A DNA stretch of 64,000 nucleotides from Pomphorhynchus laevis (Eukaryota > Acanthocephala > Palaeacanthocephala > Echinorhynchida > Pomphorhynchidae): contig WNNJ02002688.1 of the NCBI GenBank assembly GCA_012934845.2, positions 174,128 through 238,127 of the forward strand, written 5' to 3'. The notes under the pieces are model-generated. The model searched no databases. It saw only the letters and a list, made by a program, of their open reading frames with translations, and had not been told where the DNA came from. Both the position numbers and the translations under genes were made by a program. Position 1 is the first letter of the stretch, and each line of letters opens with the position of its first letter. Below, piece after piece: positions 31,769 through 43,299 of the stretch.

Positions 31769-34700
31769 ATGGTAAGCATCATGAATGAAAAAGAGACTAT
31801 ACAGATGTAACTTTTAAAATAATATTTTGCAGGCATTATCTAGACCCACTGTCACTGTTTATGATCTAAACGGTCTGGCTACATCCGAAAAGGTTCTTTT
31901 GCCTGCCGTATTTTCGACACCTATTAGGCCAGATATCGTCAATTTTGTCCACGGTCAAATGAAACTTAATCGGAGACAACCGTACGCTGTATCCTCAAAA
32001 GCAGGTAAAGCATTCGACTTGACTTTAGAATAAAAAAATCTTGTGGTCATTAAAGTCAGTTATGACTTGAATTCGTCCTTGATGAATCGTTTGTCATTGA
32101 TTGTTTTATTATTTGTCAATATTGTACACTGTTTTCTTTACTTTTTAAGATAACAAGTAGTTATGAATCATGATTTTGGACTTTGCAAATTGGGTAATCG
32201 GACATCTGCGTTTTTAATTGGACTTTAAAATTAAGAAGAATGAATAACAACTGGACAATCTAAATTTTTATTTTAGCAAAAATAGAAAAAGGCTTATTAA
32301 AATTTTCAAACACAACTCAATTGTTGTGTTTGAAAATTTGAATAAACCTTTTTCGATTTGGCTAAAATAAAAATTTTGATTGACCAGCTGTTATTCAATT
32401 TTTGGGACAATAATCATTTTTAATTAAGAAAAATGTTTTTTTAAATTAATTCCTATAATTTCAACATTTTTAGTGTTTTAATTTATGTTCGAGTCACAGC
32501 TGCGATTTGAATAAAATTTTACTGTAAAGGTTAAAATAGTTGTTCCTATTTCAATTTGATTGTAATTGCTATTAGTTACACGAAATTGTAAAGTACGACC
32601 CTGTACGATACAAGAAGGAAATAACTCAAATATTTGATGATATGTAGTATTTTTGCCTTGATGATTATATGTTCAATCGAAAATCTCCTTGATTTTTAAT
32701 ATCCCTATTTTTCTTCTATTTTGCAATAACATAAATCAATAGCCCGTAATAATAGTACTACATTATAGACAGAAAAGCTTATAGCAAATATCAATTCCAT
32801 ACTCATTGAATTAATTTGTTCTAACCAACTATAGCCGATATTTATTGATTATTTAAACAACATTTTACTAATATCTATAATTCCGATTTTTGCATGATAT
32901 TGTTTGTCTGAATAGCCAAGGTTTTTACTGTTAGACTTTACAAGTGCTTCAACTTTAGGTCATCAGACGTCAGCCGAATCGTGGGGTACCGGACGAGCAG
33001 TTGCAAGAATTCCTCGAGTTCGTGGATCCGGATCACATCGAAGTGGGCAAGGTGCTTTCGGTAATATGTGTAGAGGTGGTCGAATGTTCGCGCCGACTAA
33101 AGTTTGGAGGAAATGGCATCACAAAATTAATGTTAATCAAAAACGATATGCGATGTGTTCCGCAATTGCGGGATCAGCCGTACCCGCTCTAGTAATGGCT
33201 AAAGGTTTGTTTTACCATCAAACTCATGTTTATTTTACAAATACCATATTTAGGACATGTAATAGACAATATTCCAGAACTTCCACTTGTAGTTGATGAC
33301 TCAATGGAGTCATTTACTAAAACAAAAGAAGCTGTAAAACTTCTACGCAGCATAGGTGCCTATGCTGATATCGAACGGGTATTAAATGTTGCTATTTTAG
33401 TTTTTAACGTTGCCATCAATATGAATTAGGTACAAGCAACGAAACGACTGCGATCAGGTCGCGGTAAGATGCATGCTCGGAAATACAAAATGAAAAAAGG
33501 TCCGTGCATTATATATTCTAAAGATGATGGACTTACAAAGTCATTCAGGAACATCCCAGGTAACTAATGTTTGCATTTGTTTATAATACCGTTAAATGTA
33601 GGTATTCGACTAATGAACGTGAACAAGCTAGATTTGACGAAACTTGCCTGTGGTGGGATTGTTGGCCGTTTTTGCATATGGACAAAGTCCGCATTTAGTC
33701 AGTTAGATAAGATTTACGGAACATGGACCAAAAAATCTCAAACAAAGAAAAACTATAAGTAATACGTCTAGACATGTTAAAATTATTTTACCGATTCAAT
33801 TTATTAGCTTACCAGTTCCAATTATGTTTAATTGTGATCTTTCTCTAATCATCCAAAATATTCGCAACAAGGGTGCTCTTTCTCCTCGAAGGTAAATTTA
33901 GCTTTACAAAGTTGATATTTGCAACATTGCAAACGCGATTAAAATTGAAAAAATTAAAAATTATAAATTTACAAATCATTCAAAGCAATAAAAATTATGA
34001 AAATCGAAGAGCATTTACAAATCATTCACATTATTTTGTTTCGACACTTAAATTAAGATAAATTTAATATCGCCATTTCTATGTATATTCTAGCAAGCCA
34101 CCAAAACGAGCAATTGTAAAGAAAAATCCTCTTAAGAATATGAAGGCAATGTTCCAACTTAATCCATATGCTGCAGTTTTGAGAAGAAGACAATTATTGC
34201 AGTCGATAAAAAATGTCGAAAACAAGAAAAATAAAGTCAAGGTAAGTTTTAAGTTTTATGAATTTGCGCTTGCAAAGCGAATTTATAATGTCGCATTTTC
34301 CAATAATTTTAAAATTAATAATTTTAATTTATTGATAAATTAATAATAAATTAATTGATAAATAATCTTATTTAATTTAATTAATTAAAGAAATCAACTA
34401 TGCACAACTGCAAGTACAGTGCTCGATACACGACTGCAGCGTCTGCACAACAATCGCCTGCGAAAACAGTAAGTCAAAAGAACACTTCCTATGTGGATTT
34501 TGTGCAAACAAATAAATCAGCAAACTCTCACATAAGCACATATCAACATCCAACACATTCCACTCAAACTATTCCCGTCATTTTCGATGTACTTTCTCCA
34601 CCCACCGACCCTGCCACCATATACTACACTTCCCATCCCATGTCATGTTCACTCCACGACACTCCGGTACCGTACTTCCTGTTTCGTTTCTCAATAACCT

Positions 34701-37700
34701 AATCATTTAATCAAAATCACCTCTACCAACATCCAAAATCCTTCCACTCATAACCTTTCCTCACATCGCTTACCACCCTCTTTATTATCATTATCCTCTG
34801 TCTCTCGTCGTCAAACCAACTCCCTCCAAATCCTCAACTGCCAGCTTTCCTATCGTGATATCACCCACTCACGTCACTCGTCCCCCTTTACGGAAACGCT
34901 TTCCACAAACCCATCTCCACTGTCGCCACACATATCCTTGGCGGGGCACGCGACACCACCGCAGTTCCCGATCATTTTGCTCCCTACACCTTATTGTCCA
35001 TCTTAAATCCTGGTCTATTCGATCACTTTCTCGTCACCCTTGATCTCACTCAAAACCACACCCTCTTCACACATTTACCATCCTACATCGCCCTTGGAGA
35101 AAATTTTACCTCCCCTTCGTGGATAATTTGGTCCTTTCTTCGACCAAAGTATCCACGTTGCTCTCTCACAATTACGTCTCCATTCCATCTCACTGCTACT
35201 CGCCTGACCTCATCCTCTGGGAACTCTTTTGTCTTTTCCCTGTCTCACCTCCCGAAGTATCATCTGTCTACATGTCCTTGCTGAACAAAACCTCATCTGC
35301 CGATCCCCTGCCTATCCCATACTTAAATCCATATGCTCATCAATAGCCCCTTTCCTCACCATCTTGTTTAACTCGACCATCCGCAGTCGTACATTTCCTT
35401 CACACTGGCAATCTGCCATCGTTTGTCACATCCTTAAGAAATAATCGCTCAACTCCTCACTTCTTTCTAGCTATCGCCCCATTTCACTCCCCCTACTCTT
35501 TCCAAGCTCTTAGAGCGCCTTTTCCCTTATACATATCAACGTTTATCTATCTTTATCTAATCTGTACCCTCTTTTCCATTCAGCTTTCCCCTCTAATCAC
35601 TCTACAGAAATCGCCTGCATGAAAGTGTACAACGACTTAGTCATTTCTCGAGACAAGGCTCTATATAGTGTTCTCATCTCCCTCGACCTCTCCTCCGCAT
35701 TCGGCATTATCGACCACTCCGTCCTCCTTTCTCGCCTTCGTTATGATTACGGATTTTCTTCCTTCTCCGTAGCATGGTTTGCCTCATATCTATTCGACCA
35801 TTTCTTTCGCGTCTGTTCTAATTCATCATCATCCTCTCTTAATCTTTTTTTGCGTGATCCCACAAGATTCAGTCCTAGGTCTCCTGCTTTTCTCTCCTTC
35901 TGCTTGGCGATCTCTCTCCGTTTATCAAACCTTACTCCTTTAACGTCATGCAATACACCGATGATATCGTCATATATGCTCATGCACCCGCACATCACAT
36001 ACACGATATCGGCATTTCTGACTCCAACTGTCTTTCTTCTATCTACGAACGTCTCACCAATCTTCATCTCGTTCTAAACCCAGACAAGTCTAAAATAATG
36101 TAAATGCTCTTCCGTCAACCTAACATATCTCCTCTCCCTGTATCTTTCGCCTCATCAATTATTCCCATGTCCACAATCTCACTTTCTTAGGCTTCCATTT
36201 CGATCATCACCTTTCTCTTAAACCCTTCATCTGCGACAAGGTCCGCTCGTCTAACTTAAGTCTCCGAGGCATCCCCGTATCCGCCCCCTTATCGACTTCC
36301 GTTCTTGTATGTCTCTTCTTTCATCGCTTCTCTTCCCTAAAATCGATTACTGCCTCAGCCTTTTCGTCAATTCCCCTAAATCCATCATATTATCTCTATA
36401 ACGCTTCATCAACTCCACAGTTGGATTGCTCCTACCTCTCCGTCGTTTTGACCACACATCCTCATATCTTGCTCAACTCTCTTGCCCTTCCATCCACATC
36501 CGCATCAAACTCCGCCTTCTCGTACCTTTTCGTATCATCGCTGTCGGCTCCCTATCGTTCATCAATCTCCCTTTCTTAGACTACACTCATATCACCTCTT
36601 TATCACCCTGTTCCCGTAATTCCCTCTTACTCCACTTTGCCAATTACTCTAACAACTACGGTCTCCGATCCTTCCTCGCTGCCGCCCCACTCGCCTGGAA
36701 TCAGCTTTCACTCGACGTCCGCCACGCTCCCTTTTTTATTGGATTCAAATGTCATTTTTGTACCAATCTCCTCGAAACATGATTTAGATTTTGTGTTGTT
36801 GTGGTCATGTAAGCGTGCGCCGGTAGCATTTACCATGTAAAAATAAATCGTTTTTTAATTAATTTTAAATTAATAATTCATTTTTTTACGGTAATTTATC
36901 TCTTAATAAAGATTTATTTTAAAGATATATCAGATTAATTTTTTTATTTTATATTATGATTGCTGGTGCTGTTTGATAGCTGCTGTTAACTCAAGGTAAT
37001 ACAAATTGATTTCTATTTCAAAGAACGCAGCGACCTTCGATTTTTTGCTAAACATTCTCTAAATAGAATATTCTTTTCAGTATTTTATGTATTAATATTT
37101 TTTGTGTTAATATTTTTTTAATCAATTTATATCTTTTAATTAATCAACAACACTTATCGTACAAGTCACAATGCGATCATTTATGGTTCAGCACATGAAA
37201 GTCACAACAAGTCATGTTCCGCTCGTATTTTATGTCATGATCAATTTAGCTATTGCAGAATTGATTTCCCTTAATTTCTCGTTTTTTTTTCAGTGCCAAT
37301 ACGCTTTAAATCATCCAATCCATTTCAAATTGCTTTAATTAGAATTTACGTAAGTCATATACTCAGTTTGCTCCAAGGATATTGATGAACCTAACTTTGT
37401 TAGAAATTCTTCGATTGATCGTTTATCGTCCAAACTGTATTTTTTGTTGTTATTAATTTTAATTGATTAATTAATTATTCTTAATTATTAATAAATTATT
37501 ATCTAATTTTTTATTCATGAAACATCAATTACCACCTAAAGTTTGAGAACGTTATGAAAACTAATTAAGAAATTTTTCAATAAGCATTGCCAGATTGGCC
37601 TCGACAGCATCTCGCGCTTCTAAAAGTTTTTTACCTACCAGATAATATGGCTTACTTCATGAATTATGGAAATTGATTTTAAAATTCCGTCTGAAAATGA

Positions 37701-38083
37701 ACTAATTTTAAGATTTTTACTATCAGAAATTTTAGATTAAATTAAAATTATAAAAATCGAAAAGTTTAAGAAACTTCAAAAGGTTTATAAATTCTTTAAA
37801 AGGTTTATATATTTACTCTTCCAAGTAAAATTATTCATAATATTAATAATTTTTTGGATGTGCATTTCTTGTTCTTTAAATTGATTTATTTTATCTAAAC
37901 GTTTACCCAATCATCGATTATAGTTAATATTCGATGTTCTCATGTTATTAATATCCGTTTTAAATTTTACTGTTTAAGGATACAACAAAGCGAAAGTTAG
38001 CAAAGCAGCAGGCAAGTAAGGAACGCACTCTAGCCAAACTTCGAGAGGAAAAGCGAAAATGCGTTGGTGTTTCAAGTGTTTGA
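31769..38083 (+). CDS. RpL4: Large-subunit ribosomal protein uL4 (RPL4), nine exons
   Basis: Structural protein of the 60S ribosomal subunit, lining part of the peptide exit tunnel. Exons, all with GT-AG borders and a continuous frame: 31769-31771 (only ATG), 31833-32004, 32959-33204, 33254-33378, 33430-33559, 33602-33758, 33808-33891, 34094-34241, 37979-38083. Total 389 residues; metazoan RPL4 is about 400-430. Hallmarks: [94 protein letters not shown] and [10 protein letters not shown]. The C-terminal basic tail is shorter than in vertebrates. Introns 1 and 3-6 are 42-61 nt. Intron 2 (954 nt) holds a palindrome, and intron 8 (3737 nt) holds a LINE in the same orientation. No AATAAA directly after the stop; ATAAAT occurs at about 38110. 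Confidence 0.97.
32241..32397. repeat. 157-bp palindromic element in RPL4 intron 2
   Basis: TGAATAACAACTGGACAATC at the left is mirrored by GATTGACCAGCTGTTATTCA at the right. The inner arms (AAATTTTTATTTTAGC, AAAAGG, TTTTCAAACACAA) also pair, leaving a loop of about five bases. A foldback/MITE-like insertion. Confidence 0.88.
34390..36856 (+). mobile_element. Decayed LINE family A copy in RPL4 intron 8
   Basis: Plus-strand LINE close to copy 3. An ORF1 remnant around 34400-34900 ([12 protein letters not shown] near the cysteine-cluster position, then the Ser/Pro-rich linker) passes directly into the nuclease C-terminus ([14 protein letters not shown], 34930) through an internal loss. The reverse-transcriptase pieces are [20 protein letters not shown] (35619-36077) and [17 protein letters not shown] (36426-36782). 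It ends with the stem-loop 3' UTR and AAATAAATCG tail. YADD has decayed to YTDD. About ten or more frame breaks; older than copies 1-3. It contributes most of the intron length. Confidence 0.88.
36857..37978. other. Remainder of RPL4 intron 8
   Basis: AT-rich intron sequence without recognisable elements or exons. Confidence 0.5.
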
Positions 38084-38517
38084 AAACAATAACCGGATAT
38101 TTGTTATTCATAAATATAAATTACTATGAAAAATCATCTGCATTTCTTCTAAACTGCCAAATTTATTTTAGTCATTCATGCCATCAACTCATTAATATTT
38201 TGATGTTAATATTTACATATTTATGTTAATATTTGATATCATAAATATTTTGGATTAAAACGAATATTCGAATGCTTGTGAAATGATTTTTAGATCATTC
38301 GTGTGTTATTAAGTGTATTAAATAGTGTATCTTATCTTTAGAAAGATATAAAGATATATATCTTTATATATAAAGATATTTATATATATTTATATTTATG
38401 AGAAATTTGCGTCATCAAATACGCGTCATTTGCGCGTATTTGGCCCAGCTGCTATGATTGGTCTAAGAATAGAAACCGAAGCCTTGATTGGCTTCGGTAA
38501 TCAATACTTCAAAACAA
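38084..38517. other. RPL4 3' flank and partial PLE tail
   Basis: After RPL4 comes AT-rich sequence. From about 38425 a block GCGTATTTGGCCCAGCTGCT, AAGAATAGAAACCGAAG resembles the PLE tail hairpin region. It is followed by a small TACTTCAAAACAAG..CTTGTTTTGAGTA hairpin at the start of the large inverted repeat. Confidence 0.5.
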
Positions 38518-40096
38518 GTATTGTCTTGTTTTGAGTAATATGAGATAAAATGTTATAGTAATCAAATATGCTTACTAATAAATAATTATATAAAATTAAT
38601 AATTATATAAGATTTTATACAATTTATATTTACATCAAGTTTGAATTTAAAATTGAAATTTGAAAAGCCAATTATTATGAATTGACAAATAAATAATATG
38701 CAATGTATTCGAGAATAAGAATTAAAGTCAATAAAAGTCAATTTTAATTATGAACAAATTAATTAATAGACAACACAAAAAGTCATAAAAATGACTTTTA
38801 TTTTAAATTTCAATCTTTTATTTTAACTTTATTTAAATTATAGAAAATCTAAAAACAATTATTAATTTTATTATTTAATTATTAAATTTTGATTTAGCAT
38901 TATTATGTTTTGTTTAGTTTATAATTATATAAAATACGTAGACTCAGTTTGCTGATTTAATTTCTGCATAGTACAAATTAAAATTTTTTGTAACTTAAAA
39001 AGTATTGTAGATGCAGAATAAGTGAAGTAGATGCAGAATTAGTGAGCACATTTATCCAGAAAACCTTATTCTTAACAAAACCAATATTAATGATAAAGAA
39101 GGTGTATATCTAGATATGAACATTAAATTAACATTAACTAAAACTACTATTAATTTATATCGTAAAGATGACATATTTAAATTTACAATAAACATATTCT
39201 TGCATGAGCATTCATGCATACCATATAATATAAAATATAATACATTAAATAATGAAATTTTAAGAATTGCAACAATATGTAATGATATTGGCTTTCTTCA
39301 AAATCATTTAAATAATTTAATAGATACATATTTTAAACTAGGTTACTATAAAAATAACATCAAGCAGAAAATAGTAAAATATATAAATCAACACAATAAT
39401 ATAAAGAATAAATTTAAACTCTTAAGTGGCAAATTTTTATGGATGGATAATAAATAATATACTTTGTATTAGAATAAGATACTAGATAGTTTTATCAGAG
39501 GAAATACATCATTAGCATGTATTTGACCCCGCTGCTATGTTGCGTCGAGGAATAACATAGCAGTTCCTCCTGAACTGCTATGTCTATTAGTGCTATGTCT
39601 ACATCTATTATTTATTTGTAAAGTCATAAAAATTAACTTTTATTTTAAATTTCATTTTTAAATTTAACTTTATATAAATTATATAAAATCTCAAAAAAAA
39701 TTTTTTTATAATTTTTAAAAAGTTATTTATAATTTTTAATTATTTTTTTTAATTTTATTTAAAAAATACGTAGACTAAGTTTCCTTATCTGATTTGTTCA
39801 TAATTCATGATGATGATAATCATTAGTTAATTATTAATTAATAATTAATAATTAATTTGTTCATAATTAAAATTGACTTTTATTGACTTTAATTCTTATT
39901 CTCGAATACATTGCATATTATTTATTTGTCAATTCATAATAATTGGCTTTTCAAATTTCAATTTTAAATTCAAACTTGATGTAAATATAAATTGTATAAA
40001 ATCTTATATAATTATTAATTTTATATAATTATTTATTAGTAAGCATATTTGATTACTATAACATTTTATCTCATATTACTCAAAACAAGACAATAC
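38518..40096. repeat. Large inverted repeat, arms of about 248 bp, around a PLE fragment
   Basis: The left arm 38518-38765 and right arm 39849-40096 are almost identical reverse complements, running from GTATTGTCTTGTTTTGAG to AATTATGAACAAATTAAT. The arms resemble the AT-rich part of the PLE tails (AATTCATAA.AATTGRCTTTT, with a region matching the 'CAATGTATTCGAGAATAAGA' strand). The 1.08-kb centre contains a PLE reverse-transcriptase end and its tail. Confidence 0.88.
39020..39800 (+). mobile_element. Permuted-type PLE: reverse transcriptase end and tail
   Basis: Last 113 residues of a PLE reverse transcriptase (39116-39457: DMNIKLTLTKTTINLYR, IFLHEHSCIPYNIKYNT, LSGKFLWMDNK), nearly identical to the end of the copy at 53.9-54.6 kb. 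Its tail follows: GAGGAAATACATCATTAGCA, the CTGCTATGTT/AACATAGCAG hairpin, TCCTCCTGA, an AT-rich tract and AAATACGTAGACTAAGTTTCC. Fragment only. Confidence 0.85.
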
Positions 40097-41411
40097 TCTA
40101 AAGAGATCCACTCGGCCCTCTTCTTTATCCAATTTTTGTCGGATACTTTCCTTTATTTATTCAATTGAAAAATTGACTTTTATTTTAAATTTTAACTTGA
40201 TATAAATATAAAGAAGCTCCTGATGATCTCTAATTCTTATTCTGATTAATAAGAATTATTTGTTTTAAATCTTAATTATAAATTTTTACTTTACATTGAA
40301 TCATTTATTAATGAATTAATTATGTAATAAATAATAAATAATTTTAAATAATAAATAATTGTTATATAAGATTTTATATAATTTATATCAAGATGAATTA
40401 TAAACTGAAATTTAAAATAAAATTCAATTTTTATGAATTAACTAATAGATAATAAACTATGTACCAGATTAAAAATTAGAGGTCATCAGGAGGAACTGCT
40501 GAAATGCGTTTTATTTCTAATGATGCTAGTAGCAGCTAACATCATCCATTTTAGTCTATACATGATAAAAAATATCACAATTTGTTACTCAAGATCCGGA
40601 GCATCATGCTGTTCTTATCGAAATCTCGCGGAACACCATCCGCTTGAGTAAGAGCAGATGCTTTACACAGACGAGCAAATGATATCGTCGTTGCTGAAAA
40701 GAACCGCTTTTGTTCACATTCTCAAAGCCATTAAGGCACATTTTACTATTTGAATTGACACATCTTGTCTCAGTTAGCTAATGCACTAGTATTTCATTGT
40801 AATATTAATAGTGCTTACTCCCACATCGGGCGTAAGTATTTCGTAGAACAAATTTTATCTGCAAATTGAATCAATAAAACTCAGATCAGCTAACTGATTA
40901 TATGCATTTTATACTCAGTATATGTATTTTATACACATTTTATTTAATCAAAAATAATGCTAAATAAAAATTAAATAATTAGATTTTTTAATTTATTTAT
41001 CAAGTTAAAAATTAACATTTAGCAAACATATCAATTTGATGAATTGACTAATAAATAATATACGATCTATCGGAATAAGGATCGGAGGTCATCAGAAGTT
41101 ATAAGAATATGGATTAGAGATCATCATCACGTTCTTTTGTATATTTATTCGGCCGTAGACTTCGTAGGTCATTTGCTTATAAAGGCGATCGTTGCTCTTG
41201 TTTTATAAGTCATTTTCAAATATAGAGAATGAAGTATAAATATCACGATAATATTTTTTTATATCGGTGTCAAATGAAAATGTGTTTTATCCAAAATTAA
41301 CAAAATATTATAATTTTGATTCCAAATACACATTTGATAGATAGAGAATGCAGGAAAAGTTTTATATGGATTTACTCATACAAGTACTTTGAATCGAAGC
41401 GAAACACTTGA
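40097..41411. other. AT-rich region with PLE tail pieces
   Basis: No gene. Pieces of PLE tail: GCTCCTGATGATCTCTAATT near 40210 (plus), AATTAGAGGTCATCAGGAGG near 40480 (minus) and GGATCGGAGGTCATCAGAAG near 41085 (minus). A TCAGCTAACTGATTATATGC piece at about 40888 resembles the dispersed GACTCAGTTAGCTGAT motif. Confidence 0.55.
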
Positions 41412-41987
41412 GATCGTATAGTTCTGTTGATGAGAATGAACATACTAAAGGCTAGATATATTTGTAATGTTAGCGATGTACAATGTGCATTAAATACGGG
41501 CACCGGTAATCCAATTGAATTCAGTGATCTGTATATATGTAGTAATCTAAGGTTGCCAGTCATGAAACGAATAACGAGCGTGTGCCAGATGTTACTTAAG
41601 AAGGAGGAAGTTTTAGATGAAGATTTAAATGGTTTGGTACTTGTTCGAAAGCTATCTATGGATTCAGCGATTGTAATTAAAGGAAACATTATATGTGAAA
41701 CCGTAAGGTTAGATTATAAACAGGCATTTTTGCAGAAGCTTGTTTTTGATCGGCATTGGTTATTGTATCGAAGTCCAAGTGGATATAAGCGTATCCATTC
41801 ATACTGCAAAAATGATAAGTATGGAATTGCACAGCTTATTGATAGCGAACGGATTTGGAATTGGGCACGTGATTGCAGTAAATCCAATTGGTCACAATCG
41901 AAGAACGTGAACGCAACTTATGATGCGACTAGCCAAGTGTTAAATATTGTCAGGCTAATAATTACAAGACGTGTGAAATTAGATTAG
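41412..41987 (+). CDS. Hypothetical protein or exon, about 190 residues
   Basis: Open frame from a stop at 41409-41411 to TAG at 41985-41987; first ATG at 41430. I do not recognise the protein. It is a mixed, non-repetitive sequence with six tryptophans and several cysteines (FSDLYICSNLRLPVMKR, VRLDYKQAFLQKLVF, RHWLLYRSPSGYKRIHSYC, SERIWNWARDC). The base composition is less AT-rich than the flanks, which suggests real coding. It could be one exon of a larger gene. It lies on the same strand as the telomerase gene 3.9 kb downstream, but I found no telomerase N-terminal motif in it. Could also be a transposon remnant. Confidence 0.5.
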   Translation, partial: DRIVLLMRMNILKARYICNVSDVQCALNTGTGNPIEFSDLYICSNLRLPVMKRITSVCQMLLKKEEVLDEDLNGLVLVRKLSMDSAIVIKGNIICETVRLDYKQAFLQKLVFDRHWLLYRSPSGYKRIHSYCKNDKYGIAQLIDSERIWNWARDCSKSNWSQSKNVNATYDATSQVLNIVRLIITRRVKLD

Positions 41988-42865
41988 AACAAAAGTGGCG
42001 TGCACTCAAGTAAAGGGATTTATAATTTGGTCAAAGTTACTAAACAATCTGACAAAAAAGATAACATTTGTTTTAGGTTACTCGCATCATGATCATGTCC
42101 AGGAATTGTGATGTCATTGATAAACACGATTATCCGTTCATTTTTCGTTTGGGATTTGAACTGCTATAAAAAGTATTTGTAATGATTAGAAATATTTGAA
42201 ATGATTACAAAATATCTTTCCTGATAGCGTGAAAATTGATTTCACTAGCTACATTGAAAGCAATGCCAGAGGAATATAATATTGATGTTTGTTAATCCTG
42301 CTCTAAACGTTTGAATAAAAAATAGATTAAATTAAATTCAAAATTTGGCAAAAGATAATTTTAAAATTAAATTGACAACATTATTTGTGACAATTTTAAG
42401 AACATGGGACACTCCTGCTGATGCTATTAGCAGTTAGCGAAATATAAAAATAGATTAGTGATAATTAATTAATTCTGCTTTAAAACTCAAAATTTGATAT
42501 TTCAATAACCGCTGTAATCATCTTCAATAAACCTCAAAACAAAATCTAGAGTTTTATAGCAAATTTAATATCAAATTTAATTGCTTTGTATATTAACAAC
42601 GACTTTCTTTTGATTTATTATTTTTCTTTTAAATAAAAGAAAATTAAGAAGAGGTAATTTATTTCAAAAAATGTAAAATTAGATTTTAATGAAATGTAAA
42701 CAGGAATCTATATTTATGAAATTTCAACATGCAGAACGAAACGATGAGTTTATTTGGAATATTAATTTTACTGTTTATGATACATTACGATCAAATTGTT
42801 TGATAGCTTATACCTTACAACTCGAAAAGTTAAAATTTGACGACGTAAACTTTGCATTGGTTTAA
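41988..42865. other. Unassigned AT-rich spacer
   Basis: No gene or repeat recognised. Confidence 0.4.
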
Positions 42866-42935
42866 TAATAATACAATAATTTATTTAACGTGGCAAATAC
42901 GTGCAAAATGCACGCTTACATGACCACTAGCATGA
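42866..42935 (-). mobile_element. LINE family A 3'-end fragment
   Basis: AATAATACAATAATTTATTT followed by the stem-loop region GTGCAAAATGCACGCTTACA, matching the 3' ends of copies 1 and 2 nearly base for base, but with only about 70 bp present: a severely 5'-truncated insertion. Confidence 0.85.
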
Positions 42936-43299
42936 CCACTTATCTGTCCACTGGTTTGTGAACAGATCGTTTCAGAAGTAAATATTCATGTTTCGAAACA
43001 ATAAAAAACATTTTAGAATGAACAAATTTCAAACTTTGCGTTTGATGATGATAGCTAAATATAAAAATATATTATTGCTTATGGATTATTATTTAAAATT
43101 CCTAAAAAGATATGCAAACACATTGTTATACATTAACACATTAGCTGATAATATACCACGCGAATCTTTCGAAAATCTTTATCAATTTGAGCATACTCTT
43201 CACAAACATACTTAGCCTTTACCATAAATTAGATAAATTGGCGATGCGTTTGTCGGAGACGCTTTACAATATAAGCTCTAACTGAGAAATGTAAGTAGA
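42936..43299. other. Spacer with a short open frame
   Basis: A 75-codon frame (42988-43215) shows no similarity I recognise. A related AAAATTCCTAAAAAGATATR segment occurs again near 44672, so this is part of an old repeat. Confidence 0.4.

Noticed and set aside
32005-32958. Box C/D snoRNA in RPL4 intron 2, as in vertebrate RPL4
   Set aside because: TGATGA occurs at about 32074, 32636 and 32660 but no CTGA box at proper distance with a terminal stem was found.
33378-33430. Non-canonical splice site in RPL4 intron 4
   Set aside because: On recount, exon 4 ends at CGG (33378) and exon 5 begins GTA (33430) with normal GT and AG.
41412-41987. N-terminal exon of TERT
   Set aside because: No TEN or CP motif recognised; the sequence expected before the IFGASKN block (LVP..LWG-like) is not seen.
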